The notes beneath the pieces are model-generated. The model ran no database searches. It worked only from the letters and a program-made list of their open reading frames with translations, and had not been told where the DNA came from. Made by a program: the position numbers and the translations under genes. From positions 744,001 to 808,000 of the forward strand of contig NZ_JBGGTX010000002.1 of assembly GCF_041287255.1 (NCBI RefSeq): a DNA stretch of 64,000 nt. Reading direction: 5' to 3'. Origin of the DNA: Tamlana flava (GTDB lineage Bacteria > Bacteroidota > Bacteroidia > Flavobacteriales > Flavobacteriaceae). This document shows positions 53,486 through 62,028 of this stretch, piece by piece (positions within the stretch are counted from its first letter, which is position 1; each line of letters begins with the position of its first letter).

Positions 53486-54547
53486 TCAAAACAGCAAACA
53501 TACAGGAGTTGGTGCCTTAAAATCATGCAAAAAAGAGAGTCTCCCAGTAGAAGAATTAATACTGAAAACGGAAATATTATTGCTTTTTCGGTTGGCAACC
53601 AAAAGAAATTTTCCAGTTGGGTCTAGTGTGAAATTTCTAGGCCAATTGCCATGAACACTTATATTCTGTATTTTTTCCAAAGTACCATTTTTGGTATTTC
53701 GTTTAAAAACCGCAATAGAATTTTCGCCTCGGTTAGAGCCATATAAAAAGCGTTCGTCTTTACTTAAATGTATGTCGGCACAAGAGTTGTGACCTTTGTA
53801 ATTCTCATCTAAAGTTGAATCTTCATCGATTATTTTAAAGCCAGAATTGGTTTTTTCAATCGAAGTTATGGAGCATCCGTATTCATTAATTATGTAAATG
53901 TATGTTCCATTTGCTGTAATTGTAAAGTGCCTAGGTCCTGGGTTACCTGTTGTTTCAATAATAGCTGGAGATTCAAGAGCATATTTGCTCTCTTTCAATT
54001 TATATTGATAGAGGGCATTTCTGCCCAAGTCGGAAACAAAAAGGTCATCTCCAAAAAATTGCGACGAATGAGCATGCGATTTTTCGTCAGTTGTATTATG
54101 GTCAAAAACCTGTGATGCTTCATTTAAACTTCCATCGGCATTAATATCATACAATGATATATTGCCACCCTTATAATTGGAAGCCACCAATTTGTTGCCT
54201 TCTGGGTTGACTGAAATATGACACGGGGCGCCGCCAAAAGTTTTTTCTCGGTTAATAAACTCTAAAGTGCCATTTTCCATTATTTTGAAAGAAGACACAG
54301 TTCCATTTTCACCTTCGTCTACAGCATATACAAACTTTTTGTCTGGAGAATATGCAATAAAAGATGGATTGCTAATGGTTGCTGCCAACTTTAGATTGCT
54401 AAGTGCTCCAGTTTTGGTGTTAAATTGTAAATGATAAATGCCTTCGCTGTCTTCATTAGTGTATGTGCCAACATATAAAGGAATGTGCTGGCCAAAAATC
54501 GAATTTAAGCCAATAACGGTAATTAAAAAGGCTAGAAAGTTTTTCAT
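53486..54547 (-). CDS. lactonase family beta-propeller protein
   Basis: A 353-residue exported protein with a signal peptide (to about residue 20, IFGQ) and a seven-bladed propeller of the 6-phosphogluconolactonase-like (Pgl, YbhE) fold. Repeats include YTNEDSEGIYHLQFN, PSFIAYSPDKKFVYAV, APCHISVNPEGNKLVASN and WPRNFTLDPTGKFLLVANR. Because it is secreted, phosphogluconolactonase activity is unlikely, and an extracellular or periplasmic sugar lactone is more plausible. It has a clear two-box promoter with an overlapping palindrome. Confidence 0.88.
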   Translation of the reverse strand: MKNFLAFLITVIGLNSIFGQHIPLYVGTYTNEDSEGIYHLQFNTKTGALSNLKLAATISNPSFIAYSPDKKFVYAVDEGENGTVSSFKIMENGTLEFINREKTFGGAPCHISVNPEGNKLVASNYKGGNISLYDINADGSLNEASQVFDHNTTDEKSHAHSSQFFGDDLFVSDLGRNALYQYKLKESKYALESPAIIETTGNPGPRHFTITANGTYIYIINEYGCSITSIEKTNSGFKIIDEDSTLDENYKGHNSCADIHLSKDERFLYGSNRGENSIAVFKRNTKNGTLEKIQNISVHGNWPRNFTLDPTGKFLLVANRKSNNISVFSINSSTGRLSFLHDFKAPTPVCLLF

Positions 54548-54556
54548 AAAAACAGC

Positions 54557-54600
54557 TTTTGATTATATCAAAAATAGGCTTTTATATCAATAACCTCAAA
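54557..54600 (-). promoter_or_regulatory. two-box promoter of the lactonase gene with overlapping palindromic operator
   Basis: On the minus strand -33 TTTG (54597-54600) and -7 TATTTTTG (54569-54576) are 20 nt apart, matching the Bacteroidota consensus. A palindrome TTTTGAT-TAT-ATCAAAA (54557-54573) overlaps the -7 box and the predicted start, a location suited to a repressor. Confidence 0.65.
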
Positions 54601-54773
54601 TTGCCTTTTTATAATTGTTAAAATATGCGCTAAACTTGTTAAAGCCTTGTAAATACTTATAAATTGTGTTAAAAACTTGACTTGAGCCACTATGAATGTT
54701 ATATTATACATACAGATGTGAAACAATACGCATCTATAAAGAAAATATTGAAATTTAAAATGAATAGGATAAC

Positions 54774-55223
54774 ATGAAGTATACTGAAAAAATTTCAAAC
54801 AAATTAAATGAATTACTAGTAAAAAATTATGATGCCGAAAAGGGCTATATGAATGCTGCTGAAAATGTGGAAAGTCCAACCTTAAAAATCTTTTTTGAGC
54901 GCAGGGCAACCGAAAGAAGCGAGTTTGCAAAACAATTGAGAACAGAAATTTTGCGATATGGTGAAGAACCTAAAGACTCGGGTAGTTTTAAAGGAACGGT
55001 CCACAGAAATTGGATGAGTTTAAAATCTCTGCTTTCGTCAAATGATGAAGAAGCTATTTTGGAAGAAGCCATAAAAGGTGAAGAAGCAAGCTTGAAGGAA
55101 TATAAAGATATTTTAAAAGATAAAACCTTGCCACCAAGTATTGATTCTATGCTGTTTAAGCAAAAAAATGCTATCCAGTCAGCTATAAATACCGAAAAGG
55201 TACATGAAGAATTAGTTTCTTAA
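54774..55223 (+). CDS. PA2169/DUF2383 four-helix-bundle protein (copy 3)
   Basis: A 149-residue paralogue of the proteins at 51050 and 51688: LNELLVKNYDAEKGYMNAA, LKIFFERRATERSEFAKQL, then SLKSLLSSNDEEAILEEAI. It shares DAEK and ERSEF/KRSEF with copy 2. It is separated from the other two by rimM, rpsP and the lactonase gene, has its own spacer upstream and a terminator downstream. Confidence 0.85.
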   Translation: MKYTEKISNKLNELLVKNYDAEKGYMNAAENVESPTLKIFFERRATERSEFAKQLRTEILRYGEEPKDSGSFKGTVHRNWMSLKSLLSSNDEEAILEEAIKGEEASLKEYKDILKDKTLPPSIDSMLFKQKNAIQSAINTEKVHEELVS

Positions 55224-55251
55224 TAAACGGGTTTAAATGTTAAATAAAATT

Positions 55252-55287
55252 GCACCCTCTTGGAAAAATCAGGCGGGTGCTTTTTTT
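55252..55287. terminator. bidirectional terminator between DUF2383 copy 3 and ccsBA
   Basis: GCACCC and GGGTGC pair across a 17-nt loop and are followed by seven T on the plus strand. The stem is short but the T tail is strong. Confidence 0.65.
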
Positions 55288-55300
55288 ATATTCAGAAACT

Positions 55301-58300
55301 TTAACGGTCGCCCACTTCAAGATGGTAATTGTCTATTCTACGCTTGTTAATACCTGCAAAGATTATAAGCACTATTAGTAATATGATAACTAGCCAAAAC
55401 CAAATTGGAAAAACGGGAGTATCCCCATTGGCATAACTATGCATCCCTTTGGTAAAATAATAATTGACCCCTAGAAAAGTCATTAATACAGATCCAAAAC
55501 CAATAATAGATGCCATATTGAAGATAAATTCTCCCTTAATTTTTGGGGCTAAACGTAGGTGGATTATAATAGTATAAACGATGGTAATAACCAAAGCCCA
55601 TGTTTCTTTAGCATCCCAACCCCAATAACGACCCCAGGATTCATTGGCCCATACACCACCTAAAAAAGTTCCTACCGTCGCTAATAATAAACCTACGGTT
55701 ATAGTCATTTCATTTATATAAGTTAATTCTCTCGTAATCAATGATAAACGCTGGTAATTTTTACTGGTCTTTAAAGTATAAATAAACATGTTAAACAGAC
55801 CTAATACTAGCCCTAGTCCTAAGAAACCATAACTAATGGTCAATGTAGCCACATGAATGATTAACCAATACGATTTGAGTACGGGTTGCAAGTTTGTTAA
55901 TTGTGGATCGTAGCTACTATGGCTTGCTGTCATTAAGGTTAAAAATGCCAATAGGGTAGTAGCGGCTAAAGTTATCTTAGAAAATATGCTAAAACTAAAT
56001 CCAGCGAATAAACTTGCCCAAGAAACTAATAGTAAGGCTTCATAGCCATTGCTCCAAGGGGCATGCCCAGATAAGTACCATCTCATTATTAAGCCATAAG
56101 TATGGCAGATAAACCCAGCAAATAATATTGCTATGGTTATATTTAATGTAAAGCTTAAAATTTTATTGTGCTTTGATTTTAAATTGTCAATAAAAGCCAA
56201 GAACAGTAAAATGACACTTAAAATTGAATACAGGTTCCTTAGTTTGATAAAAATGTTGGAATTGTTATAACTAATTTCGCGTTGTAATTTTGCCTCAGAA
56301 GGTAAAGCGACTTTCTTGCCATAATGTCGTTGAATACTCGAAATATAGCCGAGTATTTTTTCAGATATTGAGTAGTCACCGGTTTGTACAGCCTTATAAG
56401 TCTCCTTTAGATAAGACCGCATTATATTTTGATGATTTATCTTCGATAGTTGCAGGTCGTCATTAATAATACGGATACTCCCCTGTAACTCGATGGTTGC
56501 CGAAGGGTCATCCCAACTAACCCATTTTTCTGGAGTGTTTTGTAAAGGAAAAATATCCAGTAAACTGCCTTTAAAGGACATCATAAAAATTTCAAGTCGT
56601 TCATTAACTTTTATAATCTCCTTATCCAATTTATTTCGTTCTCCTTCAGGTTTCCTAAAAGCTTTTTCGGCATATTCCTTCAATCGATAGGAGCCATCAT
56701 TATCAAAGAACATATTGAAGGAGGCATATTTTTTACGAATCCCCAATATATCGGAAACACTTTGCTCTCTTATATAAATAATCTCTTGATTTTTCCAAAA
56801 TTCGCTGTTTAATGGAATATCTAAGAATATTTGGTTGGCCGTCATTACCCCAATTGAGGGGATGACAATTTTATCTTTTCTAGATATTTTATGCAAGACA
56901 TCAATGGCAAGAGTATTTATAGGGGCGTATCGTCCTTCGAAAGTTAACACCATTATGTCTCCAAATTTGTTGGCGTGTTCTTTGCTTACCACGTTTAGGT
57001 TTTTTCGAAGGTTAATTTTTTGATTTTGCGTCTGAGCTGATGTTAAAGAGGTTAATAATCCGATCAAAATGATAGTTAGTAATTTTCTGCGCTCCCTAAG
57101 ATTTCTTATTTTTTTCATGAGATCCCAATAGCGTGAATGTGGATTTAACAATGTCCATATAAAACCAATAATCATTAAAGTATAGCCAATGTAAGTAATC
57201 AGTGTGCCCCACCAATCATGATTTACCGAAAGAATGCTGCCTTTTTCGTCGGTGTCATAGGATGATTGAAAAAATCGATACCCATCGTAATCAAGCACAT
57301 TATTCATTGAGATTCGCTGTACATACTCTTTGTCATCTCGAGGGTCAATTATCATGACGTCACTGGCAAAAGATGATGGACTCCTAGACCCACCATAGCG
57401 CTCTAATACAAAATCGTTAAGTTTTATTGAAAAGGGTAAATCAATACGTTTAGGTCCGTAAGAAAGGGCCAATTCCAAATCTCCAAAGGAAACTTTTTGA
57501 AAATTTTGAATCGATCCAGTCCCTTCTTTCAGCATTATTTCTTGAGATCTCCCATTATGGTTAACATCAAGTATTAACATGTCAGCTGCATTTTGATCTT
57601 TCGTTTGCGGAGTAAATTTAATGCTTGCATTTTTAACCTGTTTTGTCATTACTAAGGCCATATCCGAACCTGCCGGTTTGTACAATTGTTTGTCGGAAAA
57701 CTTACCAATCACACCGGCCGGTAGGGTAGATTCTTGGAAATCGACCATTGATTTGACCATTATAGGATTGTGATAGTGAACAACTAATGAATCTCCTGAT
57801 TCTAGGATCATCAAAGCATTGGGATTAGAACGGTTTTCATATGCAATCGGGAAGTCATGATTCATTTTCAATTCCCCCTTCTTAATGACAATCTCATCTT
57901 TATGTCCTTGTATGTTAAGGGTAAGATAAAGAAGGGAAATATGGCCTTCTCCATTTTCCATGAATGTTTCTGTGGCATTTCTGATAAAATTCTTATATGA
58001 AATAGCAATATCTCCTTGACTTGTTTTTATTTTGGTTTTAAAGAAATTGTCAACATTTATGCCCATTAATAATTTCTTTTCAGCTAGAACCTCTTCTTTA
58101 CCCCTATTAACTTTAGCAATAAGGTAATTATCATTGGTATAAATGAAATTTGAAGAGGATCTTTCTCGTATATGCATGTGTCCTTCGTAGCCTATGTAAC
58201 GAGTTAAACCCGCACCGACAATAATTATGGCAAATGCACTATGGAAAATAAATCCAGGTATTTTTTTCCAAGTTAATAAGTGATAACGTTTAATACTGCC

Positions 58301-58486
58301 AATAAAATTAATAATCATCAAAACCATTAATAATTCGAACCATGCAACATTATATACAAGGATTTTGGCGGTGGCCGTATCATAAGTGTTTTCTATAAAT
58401 GTTGCAGTACTCATGGCAATTGCGAAAATTACCAATAAACCAAGGGTTGTTCTTGGTGAAAACAGAATTTTCAAAAGGATCTTCAT
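55301..58486 (-). CDS. fused CcsB-CcsA (NrfI-like) cytochrome c biogenesis protein
   Basis: A 1061-residue System II haem ligase with both parts in one chain. Residues about 1-460 are the ResB/CcsB half with N-terminal membrane helices and a large periplasmic domain. A second periplasmic region follows, then the CcsA half from about residue 760 with many helices. The haem-handling WWD motif is GYWGWD-like: RYWGWDAKETW near residues 953-963. It transports haem out and attaches it to CXXCH cysteines, serving cytochromes such as those at 60993 and 40233. NrfI fusions typically accompany nitrite-reductase clusters. Confidence 0.93.
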   Translation of the reverse strand: MKILLKILFSPRTTLGLLVIFAIAMSTATFIENTYDTATAKILVYNVAWFELLMVLMIINFIGSIKRYHLLTWKKIPGFIFHSAFAIIIVGAGLTRYIGYEGHMHIRERSSSNFIYTNDNYLIAKVNRGKEEVLAEKKLLMGINVDNFFKTKIKTSQGDIAISYKNFIRNATETFMENGEGHISLLYLTLNIQGHKDEIVIKKGELKMNHDFPIAYENRSNPNALMILESGDSLVVHYHNPIMVKSMVDFQESTLPAGVIGKFSDKQLYKPAGSDMALVMTKQVKNASIKFTPQTKDQNAADMLILDVNHNGRSQEIMLKEGTGSIQNFQKVSFGDLELALSYGPKRIDLPFSIKLNDFVLERYGGSRSPSSFASDVMIIDPRDDKEYVQRISMNNVLDYDGYRFFQSSYDTDEKGSILSVNHDWWGTLITYIGYTLMIIGFIWTLLNPHSRYWDLMKKIRNLRERRKLLTIILIGLLTSLTSAQTQNQKINLRKNLNVVSKEHANKFGDIMVLTFEGRYAPINTLAIDVLHKISRKDKIVIPSIGVMTANQIFLDIPLNSEFWKNQEIIYIREQSVSDILGIRKKYASFNMFFDNDGSYRLKEYAEKAFRKPEGERNKLDKEIIKVNERLEIFMMSFKGSLLDIFPLQNTPEKWVSWDDPSATIELQGSIRIINDDLQLSKINHQNIMRSYLKETYKAVQTGDYSISEKILGYISSIQRHYGKKVALPSEAKLQREISYNNSNIFIKLRNLYSILSVILLFLAFIDNLKSKHNKILSFTLNITIAILFAGFICHTYGLIMRWYLSGHAPWSNGYEALLLVSWASLFAGFSFSIFSKITLAATTLLAFLTLMTASHSSYDPQLTNLQPVLKSYWLIIHVATLTISYGFLGLGLVLGLFNMFIYTLKTSKNYQRLSLITRELTYINEMTITVGLLLATVGTFLGGVWANESWGRYWGWDAKETWALVITIVYTIIIHLRLAPKIKGEFIFNMASIIGFGSVLMTFLGVNYYFTKGMHSYANGDTPVFPIWFWLVIILLIVLIIFAGINKRRIDNYHLEVGDR

Positions 58487-58512
58487 GTAACCTGACTCTT
58501 TAGTTGGAAGTA

Positions 58513-58586
58513 TAAAATTAACTATTAGGTTGAATAATTAAGATGACAATTATCATCATAAAACATAAAGGAATGGATTAAATTTG
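58513..58586. promoter_or_regulatory. divergent ccsBA/lipoprotein promoter region around one FNR-like dyad
   Basis: The dyad A-TGAC-AATT-ATCA-T spans 58543-58556 (centre 58549.5). TAAATTTG (58579-58586), a perfect -7 box, is centred 33 bp away on the plus strand towards the lipoprotein gene. TAATTTTA (58513-58520) is centred 33 bp away on the minus strand towards ccsBA, identical to the nifJ box. This is the same geometry as at 30993-31066. Confidence 0.7.
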
Positions 58587-58614
58587 TTAGGAAATTAAAT
58601 ATCGATCTTACAAT

Positions 58615-59343
58615 ATGAAACTTTTAAAATTAACTATTTTTCTTAGTCTATTTATCTGGTCTTGTGAAAGATCTAAATCTAATAAATCAAGTATTTACGA
58701 AATTGCAATTCATGAAGCTATAGTGAAGGAGGTGGTTCATGTAAGCGCATATTCTTATTTGCGAGTTGTTGAGAATGATGTTGAAAAATGGATTGCTGCT
58801 CCTTTAAGTGAGGTTCATGTCGACCAAACTTATTATTATCGAGACCCTATGGAAATGAAGGATTTTGAAAGTAAGGAATTAAGTAGAACTTTTGAATCCA
58901 TATATTTTGTAAATGGTATTAGCAGTACAAAAGATATGAATTCCTTAGTTTCAGGCGAATTCCAATCATCAATTTATGGTTCTAAAAAGAGACAAAATGT
59001 GGGAACTAAGCCTTTAGTCCAGAAGAAAAATATTGAAGTAATATCCGATAATAATGCCATTTCAATAGCACAACTTTTTCAGAATAAAGAGCGATTCAAT
59101 AATACTAGGGTTCGCATTAAAGGTGAAGTAACTAAGTATAACCCTGCAATTATGGACGTAAACTGGTTACATATACAAGATGGTACAGATTTTAAGGGTT
59201 ATTTTGATTTGACAGCCACAACTACAGATAAGGTTACCAAAGGGGATATAATTACAATTGAGGGTAAGGTGGTTCTGAATAAAGACTTGGGATCTGGATA
59301 TTTTTATGAAATAATTCTTGAAGAAAGTAAAATAATCAAATAA
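58615..59343 (+). CDS. OB-fold lipoprotein of unknown function, ccsBA neighbour
   Basis: A 242-residue lipoprotein with lipobox around IWSC (Cys17). The middle (about residues 25-100) looks like a beta-domain (KWIAAPLSEVHVDQTYYY, then EMKDFESKELSRTFESIYFV). The C-terminus (about residues 150-240) fits an OB-fold similar to nucleic-acid-binding or cytochrome-associated tRNA_anti-like domains (NTRVRIKGEVTKYN, GDIITIEGKVVLNKDLGSG). I do not recognise a defined function. The shared divergent control region with ccsBA suggests a role in cytochrome c maturation or respiration. Confidence 0.75.
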   Translation: MKLLKLTIFLSLFIWSCERSKSNKSSIYEIAIHEAIVKEVVHVSAYSYLRVVENDVEKWIAAPLSEVHVDQTYYYRDPMEMKDFESKELSRTFESIYFVNGISSTKDMNSLVSGEFQSSIYGSKKRQNVGTKPLVQKKNIEVISDNNAISIAQLFQNKERFNNTRVRIKGEVTKYNPAIMDVNWLHIQDGTDFKGYFDLTATTTDKVTKGDIITIEGKVVLNKDLGSGYFYEIILEESKIIK

Positions 59344-59349
59344 AGAATG

Positions 59350-59381
59350 TATATCATGATATAAGGGCCGCTGTCGTGACA
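59350..59381. repeat. two palindromes in the convergent lipoprotein-hemA spacer
   Basis: TATATCATGATATA (59350-59363) is a perfect 14-bp palindrome, followed by TGTC-GT-GACA (59372-59381). They lie between two convergent genes, so a promoter role is unlikely. No T run makes this a standard terminator. Confidence 0.35.
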
Positions 59382-59456
59382 ATAATATTAAATTTATAGC
59401 TACGGTACAGACTTACTCTATGTGCTTAAAGAGTAATAGCAAATGAACAAGTTATT

Positions 59457-60680
59457 TTATATTATACCCACCGATTGGGTAAATTTTTTATTGTTGGTTA
59501 TTATTTTTTTTATAATCTCGTTAGTTAGCTCTATGGCTTTCTTTTCGCTGTAGCTATTGGATTGGATAAGTTCATTTTTGATTTTTTTACTGACTCTTTC
59601 TTTATGGGCAGCAATGGCCTTTCTATACGCAGCTTTTTCAATCCATTCGATTAGTATTTCTCTTTCTTCGTTTAAAATAATATTTATATGATCTAAAGCT
59701 TCTAGTCTTTTTATTTTTGTTACATGCAACTCATAAGAAATAGTATCTAAATTATAATAAGTAATATTTTTTTGAATGGCCAATTTTTCATTAATATTAC
59801 TCGGAACGCCCAAATCGATGAGAAGTATTTTATTTGCTGTATTTGAAATGTTTGTTACTAAATGTGGGCAATTGCTCACAGCGCTTAAAATAACGTCAAA
59901 CTCATTAAAGTTATTTTGTAATACTCTGTTCCATGGGTAAATTTTAGCGTTGTTTAGCTCAGCTAAAATTTTTGCTTTTGTTGAACTGCGATTGCTCAAA
60001 TGGATATTGGTAAAATTAAACTTACTATTGTATTGAAATAATTGTTCTACAATATCACCGGCACCTATAAATAGTATATTTCTAGATTTCGCTTCCTCTT
60101 TGCCATAAAAGTCTCTAATTGATTTTAAAGCCTTATAGGCAACCGATGTGGTTCCATCCCTGAAATTTGTTTCGTTGCTTATACGTTTATGAGTCTTGAA
60201 TACGGTTTGAATAGTGCGCTCTAGTATTGAACCTTGCAATTTATTTTGCATTGAGTATTGGTATGCTTTTTTAATTTGATGTATAATTTCGGCGTCACCC
60301 AAAACCATAGATTCTAAGCCCGAAGACACTTGAAGAAGATGTTTAATTGTGGACTTTGTATCATTGGTTTGCAGAAAAACGATCTGGGCAGTTTCTGGTT
60401 GACCTTTGAAATTCATAAAGAATTTAAGAATTTCAGTAGCATTGGTTCTTATGGATTCAAAATATATTTCAGTTCTATTACAAGTCGCTAAAATTAATAG
60501 TCCTGTTACATCAGAAAAATGACTACAAATTAATCCGACCAATCTCTCTTTTTCTTTTTCCGAAAGATGGAATAGTTCCCGTTGGGCAATCGATGCTGTT
60601 TTATGGGAAACCCCAAAGAACTTAAATTCTTTTACTTTAGTTTTTTTAAGTTCATGAAATTGTAAATCTTTGATCTCCAT
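59457..60680 (-). CDS. hemA: glutamyl-tRNA reductase
   Basis: Reduces glutamyl-tRNA to glutamate-1-semialdehyde with NADPH, the first committed step of tetrapyrrole synthesis in C5-pathway bacteria. The 407-residue length fits. The catalytic cysteine is Cys67 in LATCNRTEIY, SSGLESMVLGDAEI is the substrate-loop signature, and LFIGAGDIVEQL begins the NADPH domain. It is not with other hem genes but next to a cytochrome operon, and it carries an upstream FNR-like dyad. It may be an anaerobic or respiratory copy; whether a second hemA exists elsewhere cannot be seen. Confidence 0.94.
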   Translation of the reverse strand: MEIKDLQFHELKKTKVKEFKFFGVSHKTASIAQRELFHLSEKEKERLVGLICSHFSDVTGLLILATCNRTEIYFESIRTNATEILKFFMNFKGQPETAQIVFLQTNDTKSTIKHLLQVSSGLESMVLGDAEIIHQIKKAYQYSMQNKLQGSILERTIQTVFKTHKRISNETNFRDGTTSVAYKALKSIRDFYGKEEAKSRNILFIGAGDIVEQLFQYNSKFNFTNIHLSNRSSTKAKILAELNNAKIYPWNRVLQNNFNEFDVILSAVSNCPHLVTNISNTANKILLIDLGVPSNINEKLAIQKNITYYNLDTISYELHVTKIKRLEALDHINIILNEEREILIEWIEKAAYRKAIAAHKERVSKKIKNELIQSNSYSEKKAIELTNEIIKKIITNNKKFTQSVGII

Positions 60681-60871
60681 AAAGGGAAGGATTACGTTAA
60701 ATGGTATTACAAATTATCCAGGTTTGCTTAATTTTTTTAAAATGTATTTTTTTCTTAAAGTGAAAATCATGTAAACTAATCAAAAAACTTTATGATCCTT
60801 AAAGGAGTTAATTAATACTTTTAACTTTATACCAAATTATAATCAAACACAGGTATAGCAATAATGTTTTG

Positions 60872-60915
60872 TTAATATAGTATTTAAATCATTTTAATTT
60901 AATGACATATGTCAT
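60872..60915 (-). promoter_or_regulatory. FNR-like dyad upstream of hemA
   Basis: The perfect palindrome ATGACAT-ATGTCAT (60902-60915, centre 60908.5) is the most symmetric of the five dyads. TATATTAA (60872-60879) is centred 33 bp away on the minus strand but matches the -7 box only at TA and TT, so this promoter is the weakest of the set. The leader to hemA would be about 190 nt. The 60680-60993 spacer shows nothing else that I can name. Confidence 0.45.
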
Positions 60916-60992
60916 ATTCACATTCAATATCTATGTGTTTCGCTTTGAATCATAGCAAATGCTTTTGTCTTTAAATGTTCTTTATTGCACAT

Positions 60993-61409
60993 TTAATCGG
61001 CAAGTGTTTTCATGTAATTTATTAAAAGCCATCTTTCTTCTTCTTCTGTTATTTTCTTTTCAAAATTCGGCATATCATCTCTTCCGAAAACACTTTTATA
61101 GTAAAGGCTTCCGTCAGTTTCTTTCTTAAATGCATCTTTTGCAAAATCAGGAACTGGTGTGTCAACACTGGAAGCTTTAGTACCATCACCTCTTCCATTT
61201 TTTCCGTGGCATGATTTGCAATGTTTGGTATACAGAATTCGACCTACATTGTCTTCATCCTTGGCATCTAAGTAAGGATTTTCCATTTTTTCATATTTTT
61301 TAGGAACAATCCATGGTTTTTCTTGATTTGGTAAGGTCATAGACATTAATATTAATGTCAGACTTCCCGTAAATAGCAAACTGCTAATAAAAAAAGATTT
61401 TGTTTTCAT
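60993..61409 (-). CDS. monohaem c-type cytochrome
   Basis: A 138-residue exported cytochrome with a signal peptide or anchor (to about residue 28). The haem site is CKSCH at residues 64-68, followed by GKNGRGDGTKAS, and the axial methionine is probably in GRDDMPNFEKKI near residue 110. The C-terminal helix is ERWLLINYMKTLAD. It is the last gene of an operon with a single-pass membrane protein, NrfD and a 4Fe-4S protein, and probably accepts electrons from that membrane complex. Confidence 0.93.
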   Translation of the reverse strand: MKTKSFFISSLLFTGSLTLILMSMTLPNQEKPWIVPKKYEKMENPYLDAKDEDNVGRILYTKHCKSCHGKNGRGDGTKASSVDTPVPDFAKDAFKKETDGSLYYKSVFGRDDMPNFEKKITEEEERWLLINYMKTLAD

Positions 61410-61425
61410 GATATAACTATTTTGT

Positions 61426-62025
61426 TTAGAGTAGTTTTGATTTTATGATTCCTGTTTTGTTTATCTTATAAAAGATATAAATGATATAAAAAATAATGAA
61501 CCAAATAGAAAAAATTAATGCACTTATGATGAGAATGAGAGGGATTGGGGCATTTGCAGCTGCAGCCCATAGAGATCTTTTTTCTTCTAATTGATCCGGT
61601 GAAAATTCAGGGATTCCCCATTTTTTCACGGTTTCTATACTTTGGTCGTTATAAATATCTGAATCCATTAATTTAACTATAATCGTGACATTGCCTTCAG
61701 AATCACCAGGAAGATCATTGGGAAACTCAATCTTAACCATCCCAGTTTCATCGGTAGAATTAAAAATATCACCTATTGGTAAATTATTAAAGGATCTTTT
61801 AACATAAAAATAGAGTTCAAGGTCCTCAATTGGTTCTTTATTCATATCGGTTGCCGAGGCTATTATAATTTTAGAATCGACATCTTCTTCAAACGTTAAT
61901 TCTATTTTTGCCTCTTCCATAATATCATTGTCTTGCCCTAAAATAATATTATAGTTAAAAAAAATAATGAGAACTAAATATGGTATTTTCAAAACCCAGA
62001 CAATATTAAAGATCTTTGTTTTCAT
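61426..62025 (-). CDS. single-pass membrane protein with beta-sandwich-like domain, NrfD operon
   Basis: A 199-residue protein with an N-terminal signal (cleavage near ILGQ, residue 31), a periplasmic domain rich in beta strands (KIELTFEEDVDSKIII, MVKIEFPNDLPGD, GNVTIIVKLMDSDIYND) and a C-terminal transmembrane helix (about residues 160-188). The domain resembles an Ig-like or carboxypeptidase-regulatory fold. It lies 3 nt after nrfD and 16 nt before the cytochrome gene, so it is probably a subunit of the same complex. I do not recognise the family. Confidence 0.75.
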   Translation of the reverse strand: MKTKIFNIVWVLKIPYLVLIIFFNYNIILGQDNDIMEEAKIELTFEEDVDSKIIIASATDMNKEPIEDLELYFYVKRSFNNLPIGDIFNSTDETGMVKIEFPNDLPGDSEGNVTIIVKLMDSDIYNDQSIETVKKWGIPEFSPDQLEEKRSLWAAAANAPIPLILIISALIFSIWFIIFYIIYIFYKINKTGIIKSKLL

Positions 62026-62028
62026 ATT

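Noticed and set aside
54568..54930. 120-residue open frame on the minus strand
   Set aside because: It is antisense to the start of DUF2383 copy 3 and runs through the lactonase promoter; the composition is not protein-like.
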